This document shows positions 55,901-64,000 of a stretch of DNA of 64,000 nucleotides, one piece after another. Source of the DNA: Entoloma clypeatum (lineage: Eukaryota; Basidiomycota; Agaricomycetes; Agaricales; Entolomataceae); contig OY751495.1 in assembly GCA_963565915.1 (NCBI GenBank), positions 620,001 to 684,000 on the forward strand. The letters run 5' to 3'. Made by a program: the position numbers and the translations under genes. Every line of letters begins with the position of its first letter. Within the stretch, counting starts at the first letter, position 1. Below the pieces are notes generated by a model that saw nothing but the letters and a program-made list of their open reading frames with translations, did not search any database and had not been told where the DNA came from.

Positions 55901-57677
55901 CACGCATTCCGTCTACTTTGTAACCGTGATTAAGGAAGACGCCTAGGGACAATAGGCGTGTGTCCATGTCCGGAATGTAGAATACAGGTCGGAGAAGGTG
56001 GGTTTTTATTTCCCCATTTAGGGTATGCCGTACTGGAACGGCCCCAACTCCGAGAATTTCCAGTTTCTTTCCCTTTTCAGCTGTTTGGACAAATCGCTTA
56101 GCCTTGAGAGGCCTGTAGTACGCGAAGTCCTTGAACTCATGGGTAAAGTGTAACGAGGCACCGGAGTCTAAGATCCATTGTGCGCGTTCTTTCTCCTTAC
56201 AGTGTGTGCATGACACAAAGTGCTTTGTATGTTTTTTATATAGATCGTTGTCAATATGATCCATACATTCTGCACTAGTACTAGCTAATATTCTACACGT
56301 CTGTAAGGAGGTGTTATTAGCTTTCCTTAATTGGTCAGATTCAGGAGAGGAAGGTGACGAACCGTCAAGTTCAATCAGCCCATCTTCGAATTGCTCCGGC
56401 CCCATCCGTTCCTGGTCGATATCCATCATCTTCAGCGTTTCTTCTATCGACGGGGCTACGCGACGCTGTTTAGCCGGCCTTTCGTCGATGTCAGGGATGA
56501 TGGTATCCAAGATACGAAGGTTCGATCCTGAGGGGCGAGCACCAATGTTCCGCGCGAGTTTCCTGACGTGATCATTCTTTTTCCACGCAGACGGCTTGCC
56601 CGAAGGAAGCCCGGTGTACTGGGATGGCGGCGGGTTCATTCGCTGCAGGAGCGACTGCATTCTCGCGGAATCAGGCTGGGCGGTACTTAACGTTTTCCCG
56701 CGGCCAGTGACGGTGGTGAAGGATGGTGTCGGAAGAGGAGGGAGGTGGATGGCGGGAGCAACAAACTCAACCGTTTCTTCCACATGATCGGACGTGTTGT
56801 CCGCAGTGTTAGCGCTTTTCTTTTGATTGCGCCAGCGTCCCTTTCCCTTCTTCTTTTCAGAAGCGGTACTCGGATCGGTCGAGTTAGGCTGCTCGTCAGC
56901 ATCGTTCTGCAAGGTACTCGGCTTTTGCTGCTTTTCCCATTTGGGGTCCTGCCCCTTTCGCTTTGTCCCGGAAATTTTCTTGGCCTGCTCATTGGACGTA
57001 CGAGTAGACCCGACTGAATACTTGCGCCTGTACTCCGAGATGATGCTGTCGGCGACACCCTGCCATGTGAAATCATCGGCGTCGTACACCTGGAAGAGAG
57101 CGGTGGAGAGCGCGGACCATGCGTCAGGGATCGCATTGGCCAGGATCATTGCCTGCATCAGATCGGGGACGACGAAGTTCGAATCAGCGAGCCGGGCAAA
57201 AAGAGACCCCAGGCGTTCGATTTCAGGCACGGGGTCGCGTCCAGATAGCTTGTAGGTGGCAGCAGCCTTGAAGTCGCCGAAGATGACAGCCGGGGATACC
57301 TTGGAGTAGGTGTCTTTTAGCGTTTTCCACGCGTCAAGTGCCGAGGTGCTGTCTTTGATGTGGCGTCTGATCGCCTCAGAGACCTTCAGGCGTATCGCCC
57401 CGAGAGCTACGTCGTCGTCCCTGACCCAGGCTTTTTCTTCCTTGCGGAAGCCGGGTTGGTCGACCGTGGTAGTCAACACAGGGGGAGCAGCGGCGGTGGG
57501 ACCGGGAGTGGAGACCGTAGTGGTGAAGTCGGCGATCTCGGGACGTGTGATGTCGCCAGAGACGATGCGCCAGACTCCTTGATGGAGGAGGTAGGACTTC
57601 ACCCTCTCGGCCCAGCTTGGGTAGTCGATGCCGTCAAAGGGGGCGATGGTGTCAAGAGCAGAGCGAGAGGTAGACAT
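52956..57677 (-). CDS. Copia 3 gag-pol polyprotein, 1573 codons, intact
   Basis: ATG at 57677 (MSTSRSALD), stop at 52956. Gag about 1-230, then a low-complexity linker. Protease DSGAS at about residue 504, GAG-pre-integrase zinc motif (WHKRLGHPND...CTGC) near 640, integrase DDE near 699 (HSDLKQ), 764 (VDGGGEF) and 798 (NGRAERINR). RT YVDDSAF near 1252, RNase H TDSDWASDE near 1421 with SSTEAEYMAL. Length is typical of Copia polyproteins. No stop or frameshift. It replicates through RNA in virus-like particles. Gag and pol share one frame with no visible shift site, so their ratio must be set otherwise. Confidence 0.96.
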   Translation of the reverse strand: MSTSRSALDTIAPFDGIDYPSWAERVKSYLLHQGVWRIVSGDITRPEIADFTTTVSTPGPTAAAPPVLTTTVDQPGFRKEEKAWVRDDDVALGAIRLKVSEAIRRHIKDSTSALDAWKTLKDTYSKVSPAVIFGDFKAAATYKLSGRDPVPEIERLGSLFARLADSNFVVPDLMQAMILANAIPDAWSALSTALFQVYDADDFTWQGVADSIISEYRRKYSVGSTRTSNEQAKKISGTKRKGQDPKWEKQQKPSTLQNDADEQPNSTDPSTASEKKKGKGRWRNQKKSANTADNTSDHVEETVEFVAPAIHLPPLPTPSFTTVTGRGKTLSTAQPDSARMQSLLQRMNPPPSQYTGLPSGKPSAWKKNDHVRKLARNIGARPSGSNLRILDTIIPDIDERPAKQRRVAPSIEETLKMMDIDQERMGPEQFEDGLIELDGSSPSSPESDQLRKANNTSLQTCRILASTSAECMDHIDNDLYKKHTKHFVSCTHCKEKERAQWILDSGASLHFTHEFKDFAYYRPLKAKRFVQTAEKGKKLEILGVGAVPVRHTLNGEIKTHLLRPVFYIPDMDTRLLSLGVFLNHGYKVDGMRGEINISKGQNKIQFSPHILGQTIYWLDTEIRQDQIHAISSEITVETWHKRLGHPNDQALNKIPTSTKGVPRTLVREKSQESCTGCLKGKMPNQSYPNSMTRAVKPFDLIHSDLKQISTASYHKYKYFLTFLDDFSSHVWVVLLRKKSGAITALKQFLAMIQNQFAATPKKWQVDGGGEFDEYKDVLADHGILIDITLPYQHQQNGRAERINRTLWEKSQALRFDACLPPMWWEFCLEHAAFLYNRTPMQRLEWKTPYFRVTNEIPDMSSVRVFGCQAYVYIPKEKRRNSLESRSRLMIYLGSKPGVKGYRFMDPETNTIFMGGKAIFDESKYPRCHIDPLPENHPEMGNPEPADEFEDLIPGSNDDDSHNETPHIPVPIEQDQPESDNELPASEPDDEPRVPTPEPEQVPDRPIRERRVRKMPGSIYGEDTPASDLEKLDRRRRLGGQTAWMNDLLMEAISVQIGIVEMSHKDIYPLPNKEDWYAAERKELDMLKRRGVITELVPLPAGRKALRNKWVYNEKSDGRLKARLVAKGFSQVEGVDFDQIFSPVVRYETVRLILALTALEGWFMTLLDVSSAFLYGTLREVIYMRQPEGYIVKGKEHLVYQLFKALYGLKQAALAWWRELDSSMKKLGFVRLHSDAGVFIHKSTNGEIVIAVIYVDDSAFLGTNREYTLEKKKAFMATWECRDLGHLVPDGEPKEFLSIQIRQRGKRIFIDQVPYLERILARMGMSESNATHTPLPTGYKPMASEDEPNAELRSKYQSVIGSLLYLMIGTRPDICFAVIKMSQFSANPTKRHLEVARDICRYLKATKNYAIMYDGDSGKGIYAFTDSDWASDENTRRSTTGFFISLASGAITWVSSAQKTIALSSTEAEYMALSDCSRAATWLRSMLAELGMQIGSVPIYGDNNGSVFIASNPVTEKRSKHIDVRFHFVREKVSEGIITVEFIEGVNNPADLLTKNLGKILFSKFIPYFGLIKN

Positions 57678-58026
57678 TGTAGATGAATCTAAAAGGGGTT
57701 CCCAATCAGTGATGTGTTATGAATATGATTCGAGAAAACAATTGAATGATTCCTTATGACATATTCCCTTCAGGAATAGCGGTCATGGGAAAACCCTTTA
57801 TATGTCAGAAACGTATAAGGTGTGATCAACGTTTCCACATGGAGTGTACTATGTCAATCCCCTTAGGGACGCCTCATGACAGGTACTTGTCGTAATGACG
57901 TTCCCAGGTTCATATGTGAAGAAGTAAGACTCAGAACCTAGATCTTTCGATCGGTTCTTTGCCAACCAGGGTAGAGTGGGCAGGTACTCGCTGTTGCCAG
58001 CGTTTCCCAAGTCCCTCTGCTATCCG

Positions 58027-58038
58027 GGGCCCATAACC
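58027..58038 (-). promoter_or_regulatory. Copia 3 primer-binding site
   Basis: Minus-strand GGTTATGGGCCC next to the 5' LTR, complementary to the initiator tRNA-Met anticodon arm, identical in Copia 1 and 2. Confidence 0.8.
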
Positions 58039-58348
58039 TGTTGAAGTTCCACCTGGGCGCTAGCCGCAGATGTACTGAGCAACACAGCTACAGTGGAAGT
58101 ACTCTACTCTACCGTTCTAGTCACTTACATGGTTTGGAGAGGGTGAGGTTGGTGAGAGCGGTTGAGGCTGGTAAGAGCGATGGAGCTGGTTAAGAGTCAA
58201 GAGACAACTTGTTAGTATTGACAGTTTCCTGGTCTTATATACCGTACTACTGTTTGTACCAACCAAACAAGTATGTAATGAAGATATGTAAAAGTCACGT
58301 GATGTATTCTAATCTAATCTAATCTACGTGATGGGAAAAGTTTCAACA
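58039..58348 (-). repeat. Copia 3 5' LTR
   Basis: 310 bp with the promoter; differs from the other LTR at two sites. Confidence 0.95.
58231..58242 (-). promoter_or_regulatory. Copia 3 LTR TATA box
   Basis: Minus-strand GTATATAAGACC, conserved in all Copia LTRs of the window, about 105 bp into the LTR. Confidence 0.65.
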
Positions 58349-58353
58349 TCTTG

Positions 58354-58620
58354 AACATTCATGTTTCGAGGTTGCATGTTCTTCATCTTACCTGTTCTTG
58401 AAGGTGCTTTATGATGCACTGAGTCCACGTTTTTCAAGTGATCATAACCGGTCATGACCAGTTATGACCAGTTACAAAAATTCTGGGTTTTTGAATAACC
58501 GTAACCGCAACCACACTTAACCGTGTTTTGCGGTTATGACAGGTTACGGTTATGAGCGGTCAGGTTAGGTTATGTTAAGGTTAATGGTGGTCACTTAACC
58601 TAACTTTTAAAGACTATGGG
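58354..58620 (-). other. GGTTATGACC/TTAACCG-rich stretch, possible hAT subterminal region
   Basis: Dense short repeats (GGTCATGACC, GGTTACGGTTATG, GTTAGGTTATGTTAAGG) and the end ACTATGGGTG. It continues the hAT upstream flank once Copia 3 is removed. hAT elements carry such subterminal transposase-binding repeats, so this may be the hAT 5' end. Confidence 0.4.
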
Positions 58621-59391
58621 TGTTATGCTTAACAAACTGTTCCAAGGTTCGGGCAGAGTATGCAGGAAGGTGGAAAGGCGAAGAGCAATGTGATTGCCAA
58701 ATCTAAGGAATCTACTACAGTACAGGAGGTTTATATAGGTACTGACTATAGGCAGTAGCGGATGAGTCAGTACTGCGGAAGGCAGTGCGCATGAGTAAGG
58801 CGACTGCGGAAGGCTATGTACAATAAGTAAGCTGACTGCGGAAAGCGAGTCAGCGCGGGAGTTTGTTTTTCCTCGGGACTCGGGGCGACGGGGAGGTTGG
58901 ACAATGAGTGAAGCCGGATATGCATCTGGCAATGAAGGAGGTCGGCAAGGGAAGTTTCAAGGGCATGGATTTGGTCTCTCATGGAGAGTGCTTTGTTCAT
59001 GAGGGCGGCGATGGCGGGGTTGATGTCGGTGGTGGAGGTGGAGGTAATGGTGGTGTTGGACATGGCGGTGAGGATGGTTGAGAGATAGAAGAAGAAGGGG
59101 GAGGCTATATTGGGCAGGGAAAAGACTAGAGCGGGGAACTTGGTGTGTGGTTGACTGATGAGGTCAATACTGTTATGGATTTCGAACACTGTCTTTTATC
59201 GTGGGCAAGATGGGTTCTGCCAATGGAAATCATGGATCAAATCTTGAGCGTTCTGAACATTAGCTCGAGGTTCCCATGTGTTCTCTTCTGGGCCATATCC
59301 TTCCCACTGGACGAGGTACTGGATCTTTCCATGGAACTTTCGGGAGTCTAGGATTGTGGACACATGATACTCTTCTCGTCCTTCGACGATG
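58621..59391 (-). mobile_element. Gypsy C 3' fragment: LTR part, ORF3, chromodomain end
   Basis: 58621-58861 matches 240 bp of the Gypsy LTR, then an abrupt junction into ORF3 (ATG at 59063, MSNTTITST, core ALSMRDQIHALETS). 59180-59391 encodes a chromodomain C-terminus in the same sense. The missing LTR half and polypurine tract imply a deletion across the ORF3-LTR junction. Confidence 0.85.
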
Positions 59392-59393
59392 AT

Positions 59394-60523
59394 CTCCCTT
59401 TGCCCCCAACACCGTCAACCCATGCCCAATGGCCGCCTTTCATGCCTAAAGGCCTCCTTTCATGCCCAACGGTCCCGACTTGCGCCCACCGCCATTGACC
59501 CACACCACGCCGTCCCTTTGCCCTCAACACCATCAACCCACGCACAACGGCCGCCTCGTGTCCCCAACGGCCGCCCCTCTTCCCCAACTGCCCCGACTAG
59601 TGCCCCACAGCCCCTCTAATGTCTGACAACCGCCTTGCTTGCCCAATCCTCGTGCCCAACGGCCGCCTCGCGTCCCCAACACCATTGACTCACACCCAGC
59701 ACCCTTCCTTCACGTGCAACGGCCTCCCTTCGCGCCGTACGGCACCATGCACCTGCCACAACATGTGCCCAACGGCCCCCTTTCATGCCCAATGGCGTCG
59801 AGTTAAGCCCAAGAGCACATGGGGCCGGGCTGAGCCCACGGAGGACCAATTGAGGGAGTATGATGCACACGCGCAGCATTGGGCTGTGCTCGTGTGTCCT
59901 TAGTCTTATTTTACTTGTAATATATTGGTTTAAACCGGTTGAGACCAGTCCTGTCTCACTTCTTTGAGGTAAACGGAACCAATGCACTGGTCTTGCATCG
60001 GTCCAGTTCAGTTTTTTCGAGATCATGTGAACCAAAAAATCGGTCTTGGTCTTGGTCTTGGTCTCTAAATTTTGAGGGTCAAAAACCGGACCGAATCGGA
60101 CCTTTAAACACTACACGCAACTGCCGCAAGCCGAAGAAGAACTCCGGAAGGGTTAGGAAGGTGTCTGAGGAAGATGCCGAGAATGATGAAACCACAATCT
60201 TAGAAGCCGACGAGAAGGATTTTCCCAAAGGGTCCGATTAAACGACACTAAGTTGCAACCCTTATCTGGTTCCCATGTGTTCTCTTCTGGGTCATACCCT
60301 TCCCATTGTACTGGATCTTTCCACGGAACTTTCGAGAGTCTAGGATTGTGGACACATGGTACTCTTCTTGTTCTTTGACAATGATCAGATCAGGAGCTGG
60401 TTTCTTCTTCTGGATGGCATACTTTGGGGTTTCGTATGGTGACAACAGGGTCTTGTTGAACACAGGGTGAATCATTTTCCAAGTCTTTGGAAGATCAAGA
60501 AGGTATGCGCTAGCCCCTTTCTT
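59394..60523. repeat. Inverted copy of the 35317-36442 composite
   Basis: Same order in reverse: GTTGGGC repeat, GGTCTTGG spacer, gag tail (plus strand, 60118-60241), pol/chromodomain part (minus, 60248-60523). One substitution was noted near the right end and one within the repeat. Gypsy C continues directly on its left side, showing the composite sits inside a Gypsy copy. Confidence 0.88.
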
Positions 60524-63500
60524 CTTTTTTTTTTTTTTTTTTTTTTTTTTGTCAACAATTTATATAGCGGTATACTAGGGGTACAGTCCGCTTGACGTAG
60601 AGTAAACTACATCGATCCGAGGATCTACGTACGCGTGAAGAACAAGCGGCGCAAAGCTCCGTCGAGCTGATAAGTCCTTGCGCCAGGACGGGGGGGTCTG
60701 TTATAAACAAACGCGTTAGTATGCGCACCCGAGAACTCGGTTGCGCGATACAAGATTACTCCAACCTTGTGAGGTTGGCCGTTGACGGCGCTGGGGGGTG
60801 TCTGCGCCCTACCCACCAAAGAAGCGCCTGTGCGGTTCTTACCCTTCGATCGCGTTCGCTTGCCAGAGGGGGCTGCACCCCTTTGAACCCAGCGCGCTAC
60901 CACGTGACTACCGCCAACAGTTGTGTTGGGCGTTGGACGATCCCGGAAGGCAAACGCCCCTGGGTTATCCATGATGAATTTCCCGAAGACGTCCCAGATG
61001 GGAGTGTTCCTCGAGAAGGTGGGCATGTCTGGTGGCCTGGTGGGGTGGTGCAGACATTTGTAGAAAACGTGGGCGAAGTCCTCGACGGACCCCGCACCAC
61101 AGTCGCATTGTTCAACTTTGTCACCAATGTTGAACCTATGTCTATAGTGGCCAATTGGGGCGTGGCTTGTGAGGCCGCGGACCATTTGAGCCGTAAGGGA
61201 TTGGGAGTGACCCACATCCTTAAGCCATGTACCGCCCTTGAGGTGGGACGGCTTCATACGTTTGGCCCGAGCATGGTCTTGGCGTCTGACGCACGATCTC
61301 GGGAATTGATAGTGTCGGCCAACATACTTGGGGGACTGGTACAGATTGTTCCAGTCACCGAGCATGTCGTCCGTGAACCGCTTTGTGTTGAAGTCAAGGG
61401 ATCTGGAGGCCGACTCACCACACTCGATGCGAATCGAGGAGGCGAAGTCATGCACTGCACGGTGGGGTTCGAAGCCATGATCCGAGCAATCGGGGACGTG
61501 GTGAAAGAAGACCTTGGATTTCAGACCGGGTTCCTCAAACCAAGGAATCAGGTTGCTGATGATAGCGAGCGCAGTTGCCTGCGAGGAGTGGAGGTCCGGG
61601 TCCGTGGCGCGCCGAATGGCGTTGACAGAGTCGGTGAAGATGTGAATTTCTTCCAGTTGAGAGAGACCCCCTAGCAGACTGACCAGGTTCGAGAACCCGT
61701 GTCCGATAGCTAAGGTTTCAGTGTCGTCAGAGACTGCGAGGCCACCGGCCGCCCAATCTTTGTTGATGGAATGCCCCATGTGCCAGGTTTCCCAAGCTGC
61801 AACAGCTTGGTGGCCCGACGCGAGGGAGGGAACTGCCGCGTCAGTGACAATGACGGCGGATTTGTTGGAGCAGATGTTGGCGTCAAATACCTTGTTAAGG
61901 GAGATGAGGCGCGACTTTCTGGCTTCGGCACGGTCCTTAGCGGTCTTGCCGCGGATAAGGGTGATGTCGTGGATTACGCGGTCAGGGAATCGGTCGAGGA
62001 CGTGTTTCCCTGGTTCGTTGTAGTTATTAAAAGGTGGTAGGGGGACAGTCACGTTTGCACGGTATGCCCAGATATCAACGAGGGGGGATTTAAGATTGTA
62101 CATAAATTCCGGGGAGAACCATGGACGCTTGGAGGGGTCATCCTCGTCGCATACCATGACGGTCATGTGTCTGGGTGCAAGGGAGTGCATGCGGACACGG
62201 TTTCTGCAGGAGAGCTTCTTAAGGTGCAAATGCACCGGAGGCAGGCCGGCAAGTGATTCAACCGCCCCTGTGGGGGTGGTACGGAAGGCTCCCAATATCC
62301 ATAACGCTGCGCGTCTCTGGACCTTGGAGATAGACTTGACGACGCCTTTGTTACGGGCGCCGTCGAAGTTCCAAAGATTAGCACCGTATAACGCGATCGG
62401 CAAAATACACGATCGGTACAGGGTGCGTTTGTGCTTGGGAGTGAGTCCACGGACTGAGTTTCCCAGAGATAATAAGGCTCCCGTTGCTGAGAAGGCCTTA
62501 ATGGCATACCGTTTCGCGTGCTCAGTAAAGAGTAGCTTGCGGTCAAAGAAGAAGCCCAAGTACCTCCAGAAGGTCTTGGGGACGAGGGGGGAGTCGCCGG
62601 TGAAGGGCACGAATCCGAGGTCAACCAGGGGGTTATCGTCGCCATTCTTCCTGGAAAAATGGAACGCCTCCGATTTAGAGTGCTCGAGGACCAGCCCGAG
62701 GGCTGCGGTCAACTCAAACAGACATTTGTATGCCTTTTTTAATTTGGCAAGGTTTTCCTTCCACGTCTCAGATTGGACTATGATGGTCCCGTCGTCGACG
62801 TATGAAATGAGGCTGGCCTGCGATTGTTCAGCGTGAAATGCGTACATCAGCGGGGCGAGATAGATGGATGATAGCACAGGGGAAAGGGCAGAGCCCTGTC
62901 CTACACCAATGTCCACAGAGAAGAGGTCTGAGAGGTCGTCCTCCCAGGCGTATTGAGTCTGTCTCCCTACTAGGTAATTGGAGAAGAAGTCCACGACAGT
63001 GTCGGGGAAACCCATCCTATCTAGTATGAGCGATATAACCGAGTGGTTAAGGGAGGGAAAGTATTGGGCCAAGTCTATGGCGACAACACTTGTCTTGAGT
63101 TTCCTCAACCATCCAGCATGGATGAGGTGGGTAAGGAATTGTCCGGCGTCTTCAGTGGAGTTCTGTCGAACCCCCCCGAATTGTCCTGGGTGCAGCAGAC
63201 CATAGCGGGCTAATTCCCACTGGAGTCTGTTAGCGATAGCTTTCTCAAAGAGCTTGCCCAGGGTGTTTAGAAGCACGATGGGACGGAACGCTTTGGGAAC
63301 GTCGTACGCCGGCTTATTTGGTTTAGGAATAATGACGGTCGTTGAGATTTTGAAGGCGTCGGGCCAGAACCCCGCCGAGAGGCAGGCGTTCAGGGTCCAG
63401 ACGAACAACTTCAAGATTTGTTTATGTGCGATTAGGCACTTAAGGTGAGTCCACGTAAGATGGTCGGGACCTGGGGCTGACCGGCTAGAACAACCGGCCA

Positions 63501-64000
63501 GGGCCTGGAGGACCTCTTGCGAAGTGAAAGGAACCCACGCCCTTTTGGGCTGAGGTTCTAGGGTACTGCGCAGCCTGTCGGGATCGACGGGTCGTGCTTC
63601 GGCAGACTGGAAGGACTTGTGGAAGGCGTCACAGGTCTCAGCAGTGGTGGTACAGGTCTCGCCGTCAAAAATAATAGCCTCAGGAGAGGCGTTCTTTCGT
63701 GGGCCGACCCAGGAAGTAAGGTCCCAGGGACGCTTGTTTTTGTTGGAGACTTTGTCGATTTTTTTGTCGAAAAAGTTCCGTTTAGCAGTGCGTATGATTT
63801 TATGCATAACGCGCCAGTCTTGGTCTGTTTTACCCGAGTTGGAATAGGTGCGCCACCCTGCCTTGCAGTCCTTATCACACCAGCCCTTCGACCGGAACGA
63901 GTCCCGGGGAGAGCGAGAGAATTCGGTCCACTCGGCCAGGACGAGCTCCTGAACCTTTTGGGTAATACTCGTGATGTCCTCCCTAGTGGCCGTGGCCGGA
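60524..64000 (-). mobile_element. LINE (non-LTR retrotransposon), 3' part with poly(A) tail
   Basis: A run of about 26 T at 60525-60550 is the poly(A) tail of a minus-strand LINE, inserted in Gypsy sequence. A 3' UTR of about 75 bp follows, then the ORF2-type frame, which runs past the window edge. The 5' end and target duplication are not visible. Confidence 0.9.
60625..64000 (-). CDS. LINE ORF2: reverse transcriptase with RNase H and CCHC motif (5' part outside window)
   Basis: Open without stop from TAG at 60625 to the window edge; ATG at 63807 is internal. Upstream codons carry WCDKDCKAGWRTY. RT: FRPIVLLNTLGKLFEK, IDLAQYFPSLNH, GVGQGSALSP, catalytic YVDDGTIIV (about 337 codons from 63807). 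C-terminal RNase H-like domain with VTDAAVPS and IFTDSVNAIRRA, then a zinc motif CDCGAGSVEDFAHVFYKC. RNase H at the C-terminus suggests an I/Tad1-like clade. The endonuclease should lie beyond 64000. No decay seen; possibly active if the 5' part is intact. Confidence 0.9.
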   Translation of the reverse strand, partial: PATATREDITSITQKVQELVLAEWTEFSRSPRDSFRSKGWCDKDCKAGWRTYSNSGKTDQDWRVMHKIIRTAKRNFFDKKIDKVSNKNKRPWDLTSWVGPRKNASPEAIIFDGETCTTTAETCDAFHKSFQSAEARPVDPDRLRSTLEPQPKRAWVPFTSQEVLQALAGCSSRSAPGPDHLTWTHLKCLIAHKQILKLFVWTLNACLSAGFWPDAFKISTTVIIPKPNKPAYDVPKAFRPIVLLNTLGKLFEKAIANRLQWELARYGLLHPGQFGGVRQNSTEDAGQFLTHLIHAGWLRKLKTSVVAIDLAQYFPSLNHSVISLILDRMGFPDTVVDFFSNYLVGRQTQYAWEDDLSDLFSVDIGVGQGSALSPVLSSIYLAPLMYAFHAEQSQASLISYVDDGTIIVQSETWKENLAKLKKAYKCLFELTAALGLVLEHSKSEAFHFSRKNGDDNPLVDLGFVPFTGDSPLVPKTFWRYLGFFFDRKLLFTEHAKRYAIKAFSATGALLSLGNSVRGLTPKHKRTLYRSCILPIALYGANLWNFDGARNKGVVKSISKVQRRAALWILGAFRTTPTGAVESLAGLPPVHLHLKKLSCRNRVRMHSLAPRHMTVMVCDEDDPSKRPWFSPEFMYNLKSPLVDIWAYRANVTVPLPPFNNYNEPGKHVLDRFPDRVIHDITLIRGKTAKDRAEARKSRLISLNKVFDANICSNKSAVIVTDAAVPSLASGHQAVAAWETWHMGHSINKDWAAGGLAVSDDTETLAIGHGFSNLVSLLGGLSQLEEIHIFTDSVNAIRRATDPDLHSSQATALAIISNLIPWFEEPGLKSKVFFHHVPDCSDHGFEPHRAVHDFASSIRIECGESASRSLDFNTKRFTDDMLGDWNNLYQSPKYVGRHYQFPRSCVRRQDHARAKRMKPSHLKGGTWLKDVGHSQSLTAQMVRGLTSHAPIGHYRHRFNIGDKVEQCDCGAGSVEDFAHVFYKCLHHPTRPPDMPTFSRNTPIWDVFGKFIMDNPGAFAFRDRPTPNTTVGGSHVVARWVQRGAAPSGKRTRSKGKNRTGASLVGRAQTPPSAVNGQPHKVGVILYRATEFSGAHTNAFVYNRPPRPGARTYQLDGALRRLFFTRT

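Larger units (their letters stand above)
52571..58348 (-). mobile_element. Copia 3: intact Ty1/Copia LTR retrotransposon
   Basis: Flanked by TCTTG (52566-52570, 58349-58353). LTRs of 310 bp with only two differences seen. Primer site, single uninterrupted gag-pol frame and polypurine tract are all present, so this is a candidate autonomous and recently active copy. Confidence 0.96.

Noticed and set aside
61000..62836. Plus-strand frames of 100-317 codons opposite the LINE
   Set aside because: Antisense of the intact RT-RNase H frame in GC-rich codons; no domain recognised.

Overview
This window looks like a repeat-rich island from a basidiomycete (probably Agaricomycetes) nuclear genome. Genes carry short 50-70 bp GT-AG introns. 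The transposon repertoire (Copia, Ty3 chromovirus, tyrosine-recombinase retroelement, hAT, P-like transposase, LINE with RNase H) and a TPR-CHAT gene all fit that group. No operons or bacterial signals are seen. Only one gene outside mobile DNA is recognisable: a TPR-CHAT protease-like gene at 12.6-17.7 kb.

Layout. (1) 1-12.4 kb: a minus-strand P/THAP9-like transposase gene, decayed and split by two insertions: a 1.35-kb TIR element (405-1752, 8-bp target duplication) and a Copia element (3256-9084, duplication GTGAG). (2) 12.6-17.7 kb: the TPR-CHAT gene. (3) 17.9-20.65 kb: a palindromic MITE, GC-rich tandem repeats and gene-free DNA. (4) 20.66-35.6 kb: a three-level nest. A plus-strand Ty3/Gypsy chromovirus (A) was entered by a minus-strand Copia element (duplication AACCT), whose 3' LTR was entered by a tyrosine-recombinase retroelement with no target duplication. 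(5) 35.6-40.16 kb: rearranged Gypsy-derived DNA, an AT-rich gene-free stretch, and a 1.68-kb TIR element with a perfect 9-bp duplication. (6) 40.16-46.72 kb: minus-strand chromovirus B with both LTRs. (7) 46.7-52.6 kb: a minus-strand hAT transposase gene with a small non-autonomous LTR element inserted exactly at its start codon. (8) 52.57-58.35 kb: a minus-strand Copia element with one uninterrupted 1573-codon gag-pol frame. (9) 58.6-60.5 kb: a Gypsy fragment (C) that shares a rearranged composite with Gypsy A in inverted orientation. (10) 60.5-64 kb: the 3' part of a LINE with an intact RT-RNase H frame, running off the window.

Themes. Almost every broken reading frame carries in-frame TGA where related copies or family context have an arginine codon beginning CG. 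That is CpG-to-TpG decay of the older repeats; the youngest elements (Copia 3, LINE) are clean. The two LTR families use unusual primers. The Copia elements have a primer-binding site complementary to the anticodon arm of initiator tRNA-Met. The chromoviruses carry an exact 11-nt complement between the presumed 5' end of their RNA and the primer site, as in Tf1-type self-priming. Least-described items: a small ORF 3' of pol in the chromovirus, the glycine-periodic (GX3) ORF in the small LTR element, and the exon-intron-like tandem units inside the 405-1752 element.
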